Below are positions 11,744 through 23,475 of a DNA stretch of 64,000 nucleotides, in pieces. Made by a program: the position numbers and the translations under genes. The stretch covers positions 62,001 through 126,000 of the forward strand of contig SAUG01000112.1 of assembly GCA_011316305.1 (NCBI GenBank), in the 5' to 3' direction. The notes under the pieces are model-generated. The model was not told the origin of the DNA, did no database searches, and worked only from the letters and a program-made list of their open reading frames with translations. Each line of letters starts with the position of its first letter. The first letter of the stretch is position 1. The stretch is from Rusavskia elegans. Taxonomy: Eukaryota > Ascomycota > Lecanoromycetes > Teloschistales > Teloschistaceae.

Positions 11744-13926
11744 CTACTGCGGATTGCAGGTGTCCTCCGGCTTCGAAACAGTTTGCTTGGTGGTGAAGCC
11801 TCGCCCTCGTTGCGTTGTCGCAGTCTCGCCGATATCAGTGTCACTGAGTCGGTATGTACGGTCCTCAGATGTCTCAGGAGTGTCAACGCGTGCCTTTTCA
11901 GGGTTTGGGACTCCTGTATATGTTTCGTAGGCGTACTCCTTCCAGCGTGTAACTGCAGCTACGTTGGTAGCATCATGGTCTGCATTCTCAGGCTGCTTTA
12001 CACGAGGCTCATGATGCGTCGGTGGACAACCGAGTATCTCAGAGGCCTCGTCCCATGGCTGTGCGCATGGGTCGGGCATATGCTTGCATGTGCACTGGCG
12101 ATAACGTTGATGGTTCGAGAACACACCCCATGCAATTTCAGCATACTTGACTGAAGTGAATCGCAACTCCAGAACACCATCCGAACGCAATCTCTTAGCC
12201 TCAATCCGATGGGAAGTCAATGAGTGGCACATTTGCAGGTCCTGCTCCAGTTCGGTTGGTTTGATGCTTCGTGGGAAATTGCGCACTTGAAGGCAACGGG
12301 TATGTCCGTGCTGCAGGACGCCGGTCTGGAGTGCTGGTGCCATGGGCCATGTGGGAGAAGGTAGTAGCACTACCCGTGCCTGAAGACCATCGAAATTCAA
12401 GGGCTTCAAAAGAGCTCGGTATTCGAAAGCCTTTGCTGCTTGTTCACGCACGAAAGTAATCAGAGCAGTTGTCCGCCCATTGATGCCAATAGTATTGAGT
12501 AATTTGGCATCTATTACAGCACCACCCTTAATTTGTAGTAACAGTGTGGAGATCGCAAATTTGGGAGGAAGGTTGTCAACAACCACAGTTCGGAAGATGT
12601 TTCCTACCTTTGAATCGGGACGGAACCGTATGCCGAATCTGAAGAAACCTGGGAATAAGTGTTCCTTTTCCGCGGCAAGTCTCTGATGCAACAGGATAGC
12701 ATTTGCACGTTCAAGAGCAGCCATTGTATATGGCAAGACGCGCCATTTCGGCATGAACAAAGCTGTAATACCTGGTTGTGGATTTGCCGATAATGAAAAG
12801 CCTGCTGAAGCATTGCTATTCACGGCACCACTCGCAGCGGTGGTTGCATCCCACTCGCCAGAGCCCTTGCTCTCGGCACGTGCAGAGTTATCGTCCACTA
12901 TGCTACGTGACTTTGGCTGTTGCTCGTCCTCACCAGACGTCAGATATTCGTTTTCGTCATCAGAGTTGTGAACGGAGGAGATAGAGGATACGCTGCTAGC
13001 TGAAGCGCTTTGAGAGGCGTCATACTGAGTGGAACCGCTAAGGCCTGTTTCAGACTCATCGAATGACTTCTGTGAGTGGTCCAGACTCTCGTGATGGACC
13101 TTTGCTGTTGGCTGCAAGATGGTCAATGATTTGCTTACATCGAGATAAGATTTTAAAAAGGAGTGAATACCTGGGAAGGGGATCTCACTGAGCTATCCTG
13201 ATGAGATTCAGGCTCAGTACGAGCATTGCGGAAGCGTGTCACCAACGGAGCTGTGAACGAAGTGTCCGTCTCGAAGATCATCAAGTCCGTTTCAAGAGCA
13301 TCGGTCTGCTCTACGTAGTCTTTCGCAATCTTTGCCAGGGAGGCTCCCGCTGGTTCGGTGACTTTCGGACATTCCAAGAGTGTACTCGAAGGTTTGGAGG
13401 AGTCTTCAACCCCCTTAGCCTCATATTCAGATCTCGGTTCTTCATCAAGCAGATCGAGAAGGTTTCCGCTTCCCAAAGTTGGGCGAGGAGCAGACTGTGT
13501 ACGAAGGTTTCGGTCAAGAGGACCAGCACGGACTATCTCGTGCAAGAGGGCAATGATAGGATTCAATACATCCTTGGCATCTCCAGTAGAACGAGAATTG
13601 TGAGTATACTGAGGCACAACACAAGGGACAGAGGCGTAGGGAGCTTCTTTATGGAAGCCCGCGCCAGCGTTCAGCTTCAGTAGGTAGTCAATCACGTCCC
13701 TGGCTTCGGCTTTGTCTTTCCGCAGCTCCTCAACACGACTCTCGGCTAATGCCAGCTTTGAACGTAGGACAATCATCTCGTTGGACTCGGTGTGCTGACT
13801 GTTCCGGTTGTGGCCTTGATCGAACCATCCGGAGTAGTCAAACGGTGCAATCCCAGGCAAGTAGCCAGCAGCCGGGTTAGGGGAAAAGCCTGGATATTGG
13901 GCGTTGAGACCCTGAATTTCGTCCAT
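11744..13926 (-). CDS. two-RRM RNA-binding protein, fungal type
   Basis: Predicted RNA-binding protein of 707 aa. Exon 1 is 13171-13926 and exon 2 is 11744-13111, joined in phase 0 across a 59-nt intron (GTATTC donor, TTGCAG acceptor). Residues about 52-88 form a charged heptad-like helix (likely coiled coil). A long Ser/Glu/Asp-rich linker follows. RRM1 lies near residues 428-505, with RNP2-like VVVDNL and a later RNP1-like TALITF. RRM2 lies near 526-595, beginning LQVRNFP. The tail has a Cys/His cluster (CTCKHMPDPC) of unknown meaning. I chose the ATG at 13926: just upstream is CTTTCAG followed by no conserved sequence, suggesting a 5' leader intron. The exact family is not identified; the target RNA is unknown. 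Confidence 0.8.
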
Positions 13927-15742
13927 TTTCGAGGTCTGAAAGAGTAAGAAAACATTGAAAAAGCAAGGCATAGCATATGATACTGACCATTCAGTGATTG
14001 TAATAGAGAATTTGAAAAGAGATGAACCCGTTGTGAAATCACAAAGAAGAATAAAATGAGCGCTGAATGGTCGATTTCTGGGGCACTTTTATCGTTAGTC
14101 GGGTTAAGCTGAAGGTAGAAGTGAATCATCTGCAAGGCTTACCAGAACCGACCTGCAAAGTGGAGTAGGAAGATGGTCTACCGTGTGCCGCTCAGCGCTC
14201 AGCTATGTGAGCAGATACGATGGCAAGAAAGTGGTGAAGGGAAGGCGAGGCGACGGAGGGGGCGGCGCTGCGAAGGGAGCAGTAATGATCTTGTAATGTG
14301 TCCCACGAGTTGTAATGTGTCCCACGAGTTGTAATGTGTCCCACGAGTTGCGAGCCGCAAACCAAACCCAACTGAATAGGCAGTAAGACAGAGGGTTCTA
14401 AGATGGCACTGATGGGTTGTGGGAGCGCTGAGGCCAGAGCAGAGAGTCAGCGATCAAAGGCATAGGACTAGGTACCATTCATATAGCACATACCTTGAAC
14501 CAATCGTCAACCAAGATGGAAAGGGCTTGGTAAGGTGGATGTAAGAAGGAAGGAGGAATCAAAGCAAGAAGCAGATTAAGTAGTCGGCTGCATCGACGCT
14601 GGGCCGACGTTCATCCGAAATAGGCAAGACCAGCAGGTAGGTATGGCTTAAGGATCAAGGAACAACGAAGGCAGAAATACTCCGGATAGAGGTATGAAAA
14701 ATACGGTTGGTGTTTTGTCCGGAGGTAAGGTAGACTCGGATGTTGTCATGGCTACTTCGTAATAGGAATGTTTGGAATACCTAATTGGATCTTGCCTAGG
14801 GGCTTAGCACTCCAAAGGACCACTATTCACCCGTAAACCCTTGAGATGGAGGTATGCTGCAAGTTAATTGAGGATGATGGTTTCAGTTCATTGGAATAGA
14901 GAATATCCAACATGAGTACTGCCCAGATATGATCCACGGAAGCGCTAAATTAGGGAGTATAGGAATACTGAGGGCTTGTGAAATTAAGAGACTTCGACAG
15001 TCTGTACGCCTTCTTTCGGCTTCACCAAGCTTCTTCTTGTCTATTTCCGTAACACCAGTGTTCTGACATGGAACAACCACAAAGAATTTCAGGGCAAGTA
15101 CATACCATAAAGCGCGAGAACCACGGATATCGTCATGGCTAGGCTTGAGATTCGTCGTGAGAATGTGAGAACGACGCTTTGAAGTATCCTTCAAGGACGA
15201 TGGCCTGACGTGGACAGGAATATGAAAGATGTAGGCGCGCGGTTAAGTGACATACTTGACGACCAGTGTGGTAAACGGTTATCATTGACAGGGCTCCATC
15301 ACCATCCCAGGAACCCGTGGCTGCTCAGGGACGAGATGATATACTCAAGAGGTTGGGACCTAGTGAGTTTTCTGATCAGATCTCTAATGTATGCGCTGGC
15401 TGCTCTTGTTGTCTCTTCAATGCTGGTGACGGCTAGCAGTCCTCGTTCTGCTCGTAGTATGAAGTGGTGGAATGTACAAGAACCGATGCCCAGGAGCTGA
15501 TCAAAGCCCAGCCGCGAAGCACATCGGGTGTCAGTCTGGCATTGAAACCGCTTGGTGAGTTGCATCTACTACTCCTCGGGTGATGCAGACCCTATCGTGG
15601 GCTGCTGCAGGTAATTGGCTTTCTATGAACGTCAGTCAGCCTCCGTTCCATGCTGGGAGATGAACGGATTGATACCAAGTTCATTGATGGAATCGGGATG
15701 ACATACACGTTCGATGTCGATAATCGTTCATCTGTGATGATC
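13927..15742. other. 1.8-kb intergenic stretch with a small tandem repeat
   Basis: Holds the leader of the RRM gene and the 3' region of the caspase-like gene. The only structure I see is a 19-bp tandem repeat at 14292-14348. Frames are short and overlapping; none is convincing. Confidence 0.5.
14292..14348 (+). repeat. three perfect tandem copies of a 19-bp unit
   Basis: The unit TGTAATGTGTCCCACGAGT repeats three times without a mismatch, at 14292, 14311 and 14330. It lies about 370 bp upstream of the RRM gene start, in its putative promoter. Perfect copies indicate recent expansion or selection; a binding-site role is conjecture. Confidence 0.9.
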
Positions 15743-18700
15743 TCACTCATCCTCGTCATCCAGTTGTTTGAGGATACCACCAAGAAGAATCTTTTCGAAT
15801 AAACGACCTTCATCGCCGGGGATCCAATGAACGGTGTCAACCATCTATTTGAAAATTATGTCAGCGGATTCTATTCATGCTGGCTACTTCATGTTCAAGC
15901 AGTAGCTCGGGAAGGGATGCTCAAGCAGGGTATCTATGGAAAAGCTAATAACACTGTCAGAATCAAAATCGACGGTAAACTTACATCTCGGTCGAGATTA
16001 TGCGTGTCCTTAATCTTAGAATCCAAACGTCTCAAGAATTCTGTTGCCGTACTATCGGCTCCAATTTGGACAAACTGAATGCCGACTTGGAATAACGGGG
16101 CACGAGCGTCGCGCAGTTGGTTCGCATATTTGATGATGACCCTTTCCACATCTTGTCCTTCCTCGGGCTCGCCATCTGTCAAAATGATGAGATTCAGACC
16201 CCTCCTGCTTCGAATCTGGTCGTACTGGTACATATATTCATTCAGCTCTGCTTCCAGAAGGTCTGCTGTCAGGGTTGGCCCTTCGGGTTGGACTTTCGTG
16301 AACAACTCCATCACCCTCTCGGACGATGTGATATTCTTGCCTTCATTGCCTTCGAGTGGTTCATTGAAGAACTTCACGTCTATTCCGTCCCTGTCATATC
16401 GCACTGCAATCGCGGCAGTATCCGCCAGTGCTTTCGAAGCTGTGTACCAGCGACGCCCGTACATCGAGCCAGAATCGTCAACGAGGAAGACCGTGTCGTA
16501 CTTTCGAAGCCTGCCGTAGACTTTCTCCCTCTTCTTTGCCACCTGGGCATCATCGAGCTAAGATATATTTAGCCAGTGCATTAGGGGTTCCAAAGCAAAA
16601 TCGAGACACTGACTGTATGATGATGACTAGGCTTCAGTTGCTCTATGATCCTATCGGACATATGGCGCAGGCCATTGTCCCGATTGACGGAGGTCTTTGG
16701 CAACCTTGCAAGGTCATTGTAATTGCAATCGAGATTGATTCGATCCTTCGTTGTTCCAGAGAGTATGGCGCACTCTTCGGGCACAATGATATGAACCTGG
16801 GTTCGGACAGATTCCCCGGCTGAAAGAAGGCTAATCCCGTATTCTTGACGAAGGGCGTCGAATTCCGATGATATGTTCTCAAGCGCATGGTTTCGTCCTT
16901 TCAAATCTTGCACGCGTGGTTGCCGCACCACAGCCGGCTTCGAATTTAGTAGGGTTTTCATTGCTGTCAAGACAGACGCAAAATCTTGATCGCGATAAGC
17001 TCGATGGGGTGTGGCAAGAAAGCAGCATAACTTCACTGAGGTTTCGAAATACCCTTCCTGAATATCGGAATAGATGGTGTTGTTCACTGCTTCCTTAATC
17101 AGTATTCCGCCGAGACCGTGTCCAAAGAACACCAAGGGACGTTGCGGTGCTGCGATTCTCGCATTCCGCAGCTGAGTACGAAAGTCATCGGCGAATGATG
17201 AGACATTCCCATGCGGACTTAACCACACATGGGCTCGCCAGCCGTAAATCATCACCCTTGGGAATACACCGCTAGTCTCCAGCAGTCCGGGAAGTTCGTA
17301 CCTTGGCCAACACATTTCCGCTGACGTGGACTCGCTGCACGGAGAGACATAATGGCTGGCAAAGCTATTAATCGGATGCCCATATGCGCCGTGGACAAAA
17401 ACGATGTCAACATTAGGTTCTTGATCTGGCCCTACTACTGAGCTGTAGATCGTCGTCAAGCCCATGAAGTCCATGTCCATAGTGACGTGATTTCCCAATC
17501 GGCCGCTTTGATTGTGAAAACCTTCACCTCCGAGCTCCAGGACTTTTTTCGCCAGAGCAATACTTGGCAGCGTAATGGTCATGGTATTTGTACCATCGGG
17601 TGGATGTTGGGCGATCGGTCCTGGCTGCATGTTCGCAAGTCCCGGCACTTGAAAGCCGCGTAGCCAGTCGGTAATATCTTCCGCCACGGTTCCTTTTCGA
17701 AGGCCACTTATTCGCACTGTTTGACAGTCTTTCATCACCGATAGTTCAATGGGAATCTTTTCGGTCTGTGGTTCTTCCTGGCCGTCAATTCGGCGAGAGA
17801 ATGGTACAGGGGAACCAACAGAAAGCGTTGCATAGTCTTTGCGAGGGTGGTGTGGAAGGGATGGCATTCTTGGTATCTCGTGTGGTTGGCTCGCAACTGG
17901 TTCGGTTCGAGCTGAAGCAAGCACTGGTCTTGCACGAGGGTATAACAAGGGCGTGAGATCCGTTGGTTCACACCGTTCGGGAGTCAGACGCACAAGATTG
18001 GGGGTGACAGGAAGGTCCTGTTCCCTAAGATTCAAGTCGTGACTGAGGGACTGGACATCGTACGTCTTTTTATCATACCAGTATTTGTTGGCGGCACGGT
18101 CCAGTCTTCGTATCATTGCGCTGGTGAAAGATTTCCACGAGACACCAGTCGCCTCGGACTCTTTCACGGAAGCTCCCAGAAACCAATTGTCCTCTGTGTT
18201 GTAGACGTTTACCGCCAAAGATGCGTAACAGCAGTCGAGGACAAATAGCGTATCGCATGGATGGCCGAGAAGGTGCCCTTGGACATTGTGCCAATTGAGG
18301 CATGGCGAGTCTTGATTTGTGTTCGCTGCCCATATGCACTCTCTCGGGTTACCGTCGCCATGACCAGCATAATACAGAAGTATAAGACTGCCGCGTCCTC
18401 TTCCTCTCCGAAACCATAGAATCTTTTTGGTCAGTTCATCCTCGGGATCCTCACTCGGTATGTCCCAGATCTCGACTGAGAAGTTGAACCGGTCGCGGAG
18501 AATATCTCTCAGCTTGATAACTTCTTTGATGACTCCAAGGTTGTCAGCGGCCCATCGCAGGAGCAAAACGGAGACGTCACTGTATTTCGATTTTGGCCAT
18601 TCGCGGTATTCTCGTTCGCGAGACTGGTTCAGTTGGGCCTGCGCGTCGATGTCGTCTTCGAGACTAACGGGAGGCGCAGAGTATTGAGCATCGACAAGTG

Positions 18701-18816
18701 AGGAATAGTTGTTGCTGGACTTGATCGAATGAAGTGGGTGTTGCTAGAAAAGAGCGAACATGCATCAGCGCGAAGCCGCACCTTTTCGTCGCAACATGAG
18801 ACCGTACCTGCATCAT
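15743..18816 (-). CDS. caspase-like / alpha-beta hydrolase-like / vWA fusion protein
   Basis: Four exons (18808-18816, 16614-18743, 15985-16557, 15743-15844) with introns of 64, 56 and 140 nt give 937 aa. Residues about 60-240 are a caspase-like (peptidase C14) fold with the His motif YYAGHGD (His131) and Cys motif LDCCYA (Cys175). Residues about 343-407 look like a small RRM-like alpha/beta domain. Residues about 440-650 resemble SERAC1/LipA-type hydrolases (FVHGAYGH, then GHGLGG), but the nucleophile of GHSxGG is glycine. Residues about 730-890 are a von Willebrand A domain with an intact MIDAS: DDSGS at 740-744, a Thr in EGPTLTADLL, and LTDGEP. The start is set by a tiny exon encoding MMQ. 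The vWA exon has no ATG of its own before the MIDAS and begins 57 nt below the upstream exon, so fusion is the simplest reading. Substrate and role are unknown; a conflict or cell-death role is inference. Confidence 0.75.
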
Positions 18817-19911
18817 TAAATGTGCACGTTTACCATGCGCCGGAACTTGGAGAATCGTCGCGCTGGGAGTGAGCGGTTATCCAGCGTCTGTTATTGAATC
18901 GTACGTGGAGCTTTGGGAGCGTACACCAGCATCCACACGAGTCTTCCTTCATCAATGCACACAGGCATGGGGTGACGAACCTCAGGCGAGAGGGGGATGC
19001 TTATCAAGGCACCAGATGGAGGAGGGTTGTTCCACAAGGCTACCACGGCCGCCAATCCGGTGAGATGCCCCTGGAAGAGTGGTTGTCATCCCGCAGCAAA
19101 GCAGCAGCACCGCGGCCAATCACCGTTGAAGCCATCCACCACAAAACTTGCCGCTCGAACGAACAGAGCTGCGAACAGCTGCATGTCAGCACCGCAACCT
19201 GGTTGAAATGTAACTTCCCGGTTGATGCCGGCAATTCAGTAGAGATATGTACGGATACGGAGCCAATCCAATGAGAGAATATCGAACAGAATGTAAGTGG
19301 GCTCTCGTGCTTCAAACCTTCGCAGACCTGAATAACTCTCAAGTCTTGACACCTCTGGGTCAGTAAGGCTTAGGCTCCCTGGATCGTCATACACCTCGCT
19401 GCTATGGTCGACGATATAGTCAACCCCTTGAAAATGGGACCTGTGTACACAAGTATTGCACGACAGCCACCGCTGAGAGTGACAGCAGATCTCACCCGGT
19501 AGAGATTGGCTCTTTGGCACAATGCTTCGCCAAAGGCCTCGGACCCAACCGGTTATGCGCTCATCCGTTAGCGGAGTCTGCAGATGCCCGCTAGAAACAA
19601 GCATCCATAGGTTGAGAAAAGCATCATGAGAAATCCAACATCATTGCTGCGGCGATCTGGATGCACGTGCACTCGAGCCGGTGGCCAGTAAATAGAAATT
19701 CAGGTGAACGGAACGAGATGTCGTCGAATCGAGCTTTCATCAAGGCTTTTCCTTGACAGGGATTTTTACAGTACAAGAATCATTGTAAGAAATGTAAATG
19801 CGCTGCGCTACAGTGACCATCAAGAACGCAACCGGCACGATGACCTACGTGCGATGATCACAGAATGTCTAACATGAATCATCGCCTGCGACAATGAAGA
19901 CCGAAACCAAA
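18817..19911. other. intergenic between the caspase-like gene and IRE1, nothing recognised
   Basis: About 1.1 kb. Overlapping short frames on both strands match nothing known. It should include the promoter of the caspase-like gene and the 3' region of IRE1. Confidence 0.5.
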
Positions 19912-22900
19912 TCACAGACCTTGGTAATACCTCCGGAACCTTTCTCGCTCATCCCAACCCACGTCAGCTACGCATCTCCAAGTAGCCATCAACAAGCTTG
20001 GGAATCGATTAGCCCAAAATTCCAGATAGCCTTGAGGGAAGCTGCCAATCTTTTCTTTTACGTTTTCCGGGATATCTTCATAGTGATGCTTCTTATTTCT
20101 CAACGCCCGCAGTAGATCCAAGACTCGCGTGCCCGTGTACTTCCTCTGCTTGGCCAGGGTGTCTTTGAACTCGCGAGGGAGGGCTAAGAGGAAGTCTCCT
20201 TTGGGTGCTTCAGCCATTATGATAGAGCCATACAACTCAAGACGTATCAAAGCCTCCGACGGTGGATCACGAGGCTCAGATTCAAAGGCGTCGGAGACGT
20301 GGCACAAGAATTCGAGACGTTCCGCTGGAGGCCAGAAGAAAGGATGGGCGAGGACTGAGACAGCATCCGGCCGGTCTTTCGGGTTATGGTCCAGCATGCT
20401 TGCGATGAGATCCTTCGCTTCCCATTGATAGTCGCCAAGGACTTCAAGGTCAGAGATGTCATATAAGCCTTTGACGATATTGGCTTCACGCATGAACTTG
20501 CCATCTTTGTCGTACGGATGACAACCGCTAGTGAGGACATAATAGAAGACGCAGCCAAGGGAAAATATGTCAATAGCGCGAGTCGCACGACGATTGGTCG
20601 ACGGATCAAGGACGAGGGGTTCGCTGTTGTTGCTGATTGCCTGGCTCGGCGGCTTCAGAGGATCGACATGGACGGTGTTGTTGGTATTGGGTAAAAGATC
20701 CTCGTCAACCAGAAGTTCGGGTGCTCGCCAGCCAGAGGTACCCGCCGCATGAGCTGTAGTAGCACGAAAGGAGTTCTGATCGCCTTCTAGCTTCTTGCAG
20801 AGTCCAAAGTCAGATATGAGCAAGCGGGACGGCTGGGATGCAATTGGGTTGTTTGGTACAAGTTTGGGAGCGGCGACCAAGATATTCTGTGGTTTTATGT
20901 CGCGGTGGACGATCTTGAGCGAATGGAGATGTTGTAGCCCACAGGCTATCTGTTTCAAGACATTTACAGGGTCCGAGCCGACAAGTGTGGGAAAGTCTGC
21001 CGGTCTTTCGACCACATCCTGCAGCGATGCAGGGCATAGTTCTAGAGCGATGTACAGAAAGTCGCCGGTAACCTCTTTATCGTAGTACCTGATGACATTA
21101 TGATGATCGTCACTCTCTTGGAGTAATCCGACCTCGTGGGCAGCGATGTCGTAGAAGTTAGACAGCATACGTTTGACAGCCACGTCTCGACTTCCGAAAG
21201 AGCCTTTGTATACTACAGTACCGTGGCTTCCATGGCCGAGGACAGTGTCCGTGAAGACCTTTAGATGGCCGATCTGGATGGTGCCTGCCGATAGCTCAGT
21301 AGCTTCGTTGACGTTACCATTGCTGATCTGAACAACTTTCGGCTCGACCTGCGTTTCCGGGCTTGATCGAAAGGTATCTTCGCCTGCCTGATCGATGGAG
21401 TCCTTAAGATCATTCTTGCTATTGCTTCTCTTCTTCCTATTTTTGCCGCCGCGAACTCCGCGACGGGCCTTCTTTTTGCCGACACGCGGTGAATTGGCAT
21501 CATCCTCATCTTCAGGGCCAGGAGAAGGTTCTTGGAACCTGACGCCTTTGTCCTCGTTCGTGCGGCCACGAGACTCTTCGATGGAAGTTGTGCGAGAGAG
21601 TGACAGGCCTTTGGGTGGGTCTAAAAGTGTAGGCGCGCGAGACCGCAGTATTGGAGTATGAGTGTCATCCTGGCTTTCCAGAGCTTCTTCGATCTCCTCC
21701 ATGGCCCCTGGAAGCGGCTCTTGACTCCAAGGAGTCTCAGCTAGCATAGGTGACGGAGGTACTGAAGCTGTGGGTCGGTCGATAGTTGAAATCTCGGGGT
21801 TGATCTCTAGTTTTCGAAGGATCTTTAACAAAGATCTCCGATTGACGATGCAGAAAAGGGTCACAATGAAGCCTATGAAGAGGATTCCAATGTCAACAAT
21901 GTTGTCGGATGCACCTTTGACGATCCGGCTCTGCCCGATGCTTGACACAGACTGCAGAGGAGCGGTAATTGCGTGGTTGCCTGCGGACAGGTCTTTCACC
22001 ACTTCTGAAGGCGGACCACTAATTGTGAGACCACTCCCTCGCCAGCTCTCCATGTTGGCCAAAGAGTGGACGCCGACGAAGATTTCCTGCCGCTGGGGGT
22101 GATTCATCGAGCGTTGAGATGAGATAGCCCCAAGCCACTCGGGATCGTAGCACTGCGCTGTCTTGGCCCTGCCAGTGACGAGTGGATAAGTATTTTCCGA
22201 CATGGCGAACCAGCCCCCAGCTGTCGTATGGTTGACGAAAATCCGGTTCGGGTTGGCAAAAGACGTGTATATGTTCTCTTTGTCAATCGGTCCGACCGGT
22301 TGAGGCAGGATGACCAATTGGGGATTCTTCTCCTCAACATTTAGAGGGCGAGCCACGTCAAAAACGCGAACCACAGGCGATGAGAGCTTTTGCGTATATG
22401 ATCTTTGTCTATCGACCATCTGGCCATGATCCCAACCAAAGATGCTCCCGTCATGCAACGAGTAAACGTAGCGATTATCCATTGTTGTGGAATACTGATC
22501 GTGCAGATCTCTGTCTCGAACATTCGGGCCCCATTCTGAATACCTCAGCGTACAGATGGGCTCTGCTGTATGTCGATTCTGGATAGTGATGGTATACTCT
22601 GTTCGGCCAAGCACAAAGGATCCCATCGACTCGCATGCTTCCTCATCAAGCCCAGCAAAGGCAGAGTTTTGGGGACAGCTTTCCTCATTCGTGCTGAAGG
22701 TTCCGCCAAGCCCAAAGTTTTTGGTGACACTGCCTGTCGCTGCATCAACGGTGTACAGTCTCGTCTTTTTCTCGGCGTTGTAAACCACGGCAGGGTCCAC
22801 GCTTTCATATGGCGACCATTGTTCCACCAACTGCTTGACAGTGATATGCATTCTCTGCAAGCCGTCATTGCGAGCTTGGTTGTAGAAGTAGATGTCGCCG

Positions 22901-23475
22901 TCTTTGCTGGGTTCGACGATCCAAAGTAGGTCATGCTCTGTCCGAGCGGAATCGGCAAGTGAGTCGTTCTTGGGATGGTAAACGGTCTCGACCATGGGCT
23001 TGTCGACTTGCAACTCCCATCTTGCTTTCCCAGTCTTCCTATCTCTTGCATGGATTGATCCGTCAACGGTCGCCAGGAGTATAAAGTCCTCAACCTCCCA
23101 ATCCTGCAGAGACCGCGCAATGTGCGGCGATGTGATTCCGGCAGATAGGCCAGAGTCTCGTGCAGGACGGGCAACTCGAACAGCCCGGTTATCACCGGCC
23201 GGAGCTACGGTTGTTGCAATAGCGCTCGCTTTTTCAGGGTTGGAAAGGGTGTTCTTTAGGTGTTTGTGGTTCAATGGATCTGATGAATCATGGTCTTGAT
23301 GTAAAGGGAGATTCCAAGAGGACGGATGCCGATGGCTTCGAGGATCAGCCGCGTGCGGTGATGTATGCTGGTGGAGCTGCTCGTGCTGACGGGAGGCAGT
23401 AAGTACAGGTAGAATGAGGAGCGTCGCAGTTAGAGCAGAAATGACAGTCCGGCCAGCGCCGGACCTTTTACACAT
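19912..23475 (-). CDS. IRE1: IRE1, ER stress sensor kinase/endoribonuclease
   Basis: ER-membrane sensor of unfolded proteins; on activation its RNase domain excises the HAC1-type intron to start the unfolded protein response. Intronless, 1187 aa from the ATG at 23475. Signal peptide about residues 10-28. The lumenal beta-propeller-like sensor follows, with a PQQ-type repeat near DGSIHARDRKTGKARWEL (139-156). The transmembrane helix is about 526-544. A basic, Ser-rich linker leads to the kinase (about 738-1049): glycine loop GHGSHG, VAVK lysine, HRD at 858-860, DFG at 889-891 and the APE-like APELL. The C-terminal KEN ribonuclease (about 1052-1187) has RNKKHHY at 1126-1132, containing the conserved Asn and His of the active site. 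All domains look intact. HAC1 itself is not in the window. Confidence 0.97.
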   Translation of the reverse strand: MCKRSGAGRTVISALTATLLILPVLTASRQHEQLHQHTSPHAADPRSHRHPSSWNLPLHQDHDSSDPLNHKHLKNTLSNPEKASAIATTVAPAGDNRAVRVARPARDSGLSAGITSPHIARSLQDWEVEDFILLATVDGSIHARDRKTGKARWELQVDKPMVETVYHPKNDSLADSARTEHDLLWIVEPSKDGDIYFYNQARNDGLQRMHITVKQLVEQWSPYESVDPAVVYNAEKKTRLYTVDAATGSVTKNFGLGGTFSTNEESCPQNSAFAGLDEEACESMGSFVLGRTEYTITIQNRHTAEPICTLRYSEWGPNVRDRDLHDQYSTTMDNRYVYSLHDGSIFGWDHGQMVDRQRSYTQKLSSPVVRVFDVARPLNVEEKNPQLVILPQPVGPIDKENIYTSFANPNRIFVNHTTAGGWFAMSENTYPLVTGRAKTAQCYDPEWLGAISSQRSMNHPQRQEIFVGVHSLANMESWRGSGLTISGPPSEVVKDLSAGNHAITAPLQSVSSIGQSRIVKGASDNIVDIGILFIGFIVTLFCIVNRRSLLKILRKLEINPEISTIDRPTASVPPSPMLAETPWSQEPLPGAMEEIEEALESQDDTHTPILRSRAPTLLDPPKGLSLSRTTSIEESRGRTNEDKGVRFQEPSPGPEDEDDANSPRVGKKKARRGVRGGKNRKKRSNSKNDLKDSIDQAGEDTFRSSPETQVEPKVVQISNGNVNEATELSAGTIQIGHLKVFTDTVLGHGSHGTVVYKGSFGSRDVAVKRMLSNFYDIAAHEVGLLQESDDHHNVIRYYDKEVTGDFLYIALELCPASLQDVVERPADFPTLVGSDPVNVLKQIACGLQHLHSLKIVHRDIKPQNILVAAPKLVPNNPIASQPSRLLISDFGLCKKLEGDQNSFRATTAHAAGTSGWRAPELLVDEDLLPNTNNTVHVDPLKPPSQAISNNSEPLVLDPSTNRRATRAIDIFSLGCVFYYVLTSGCHPYDKDGKFMREANIVKGLYDISDLEVLGDYQWEAKDLIASMLDHNPKDRPDAVSVLAHPFFWPPAERLEFLCHVSDAFESEPRDPPSEALIRLELYGSIIMAEAPKGDFLLALPREFKDTLAKQRKYTGTRVLDLLRALRNKKHHYEDIPENVKEKIGSFPQGYLEFWANRFPSLLMATWRCVADVGWDERERFRRYYQGL

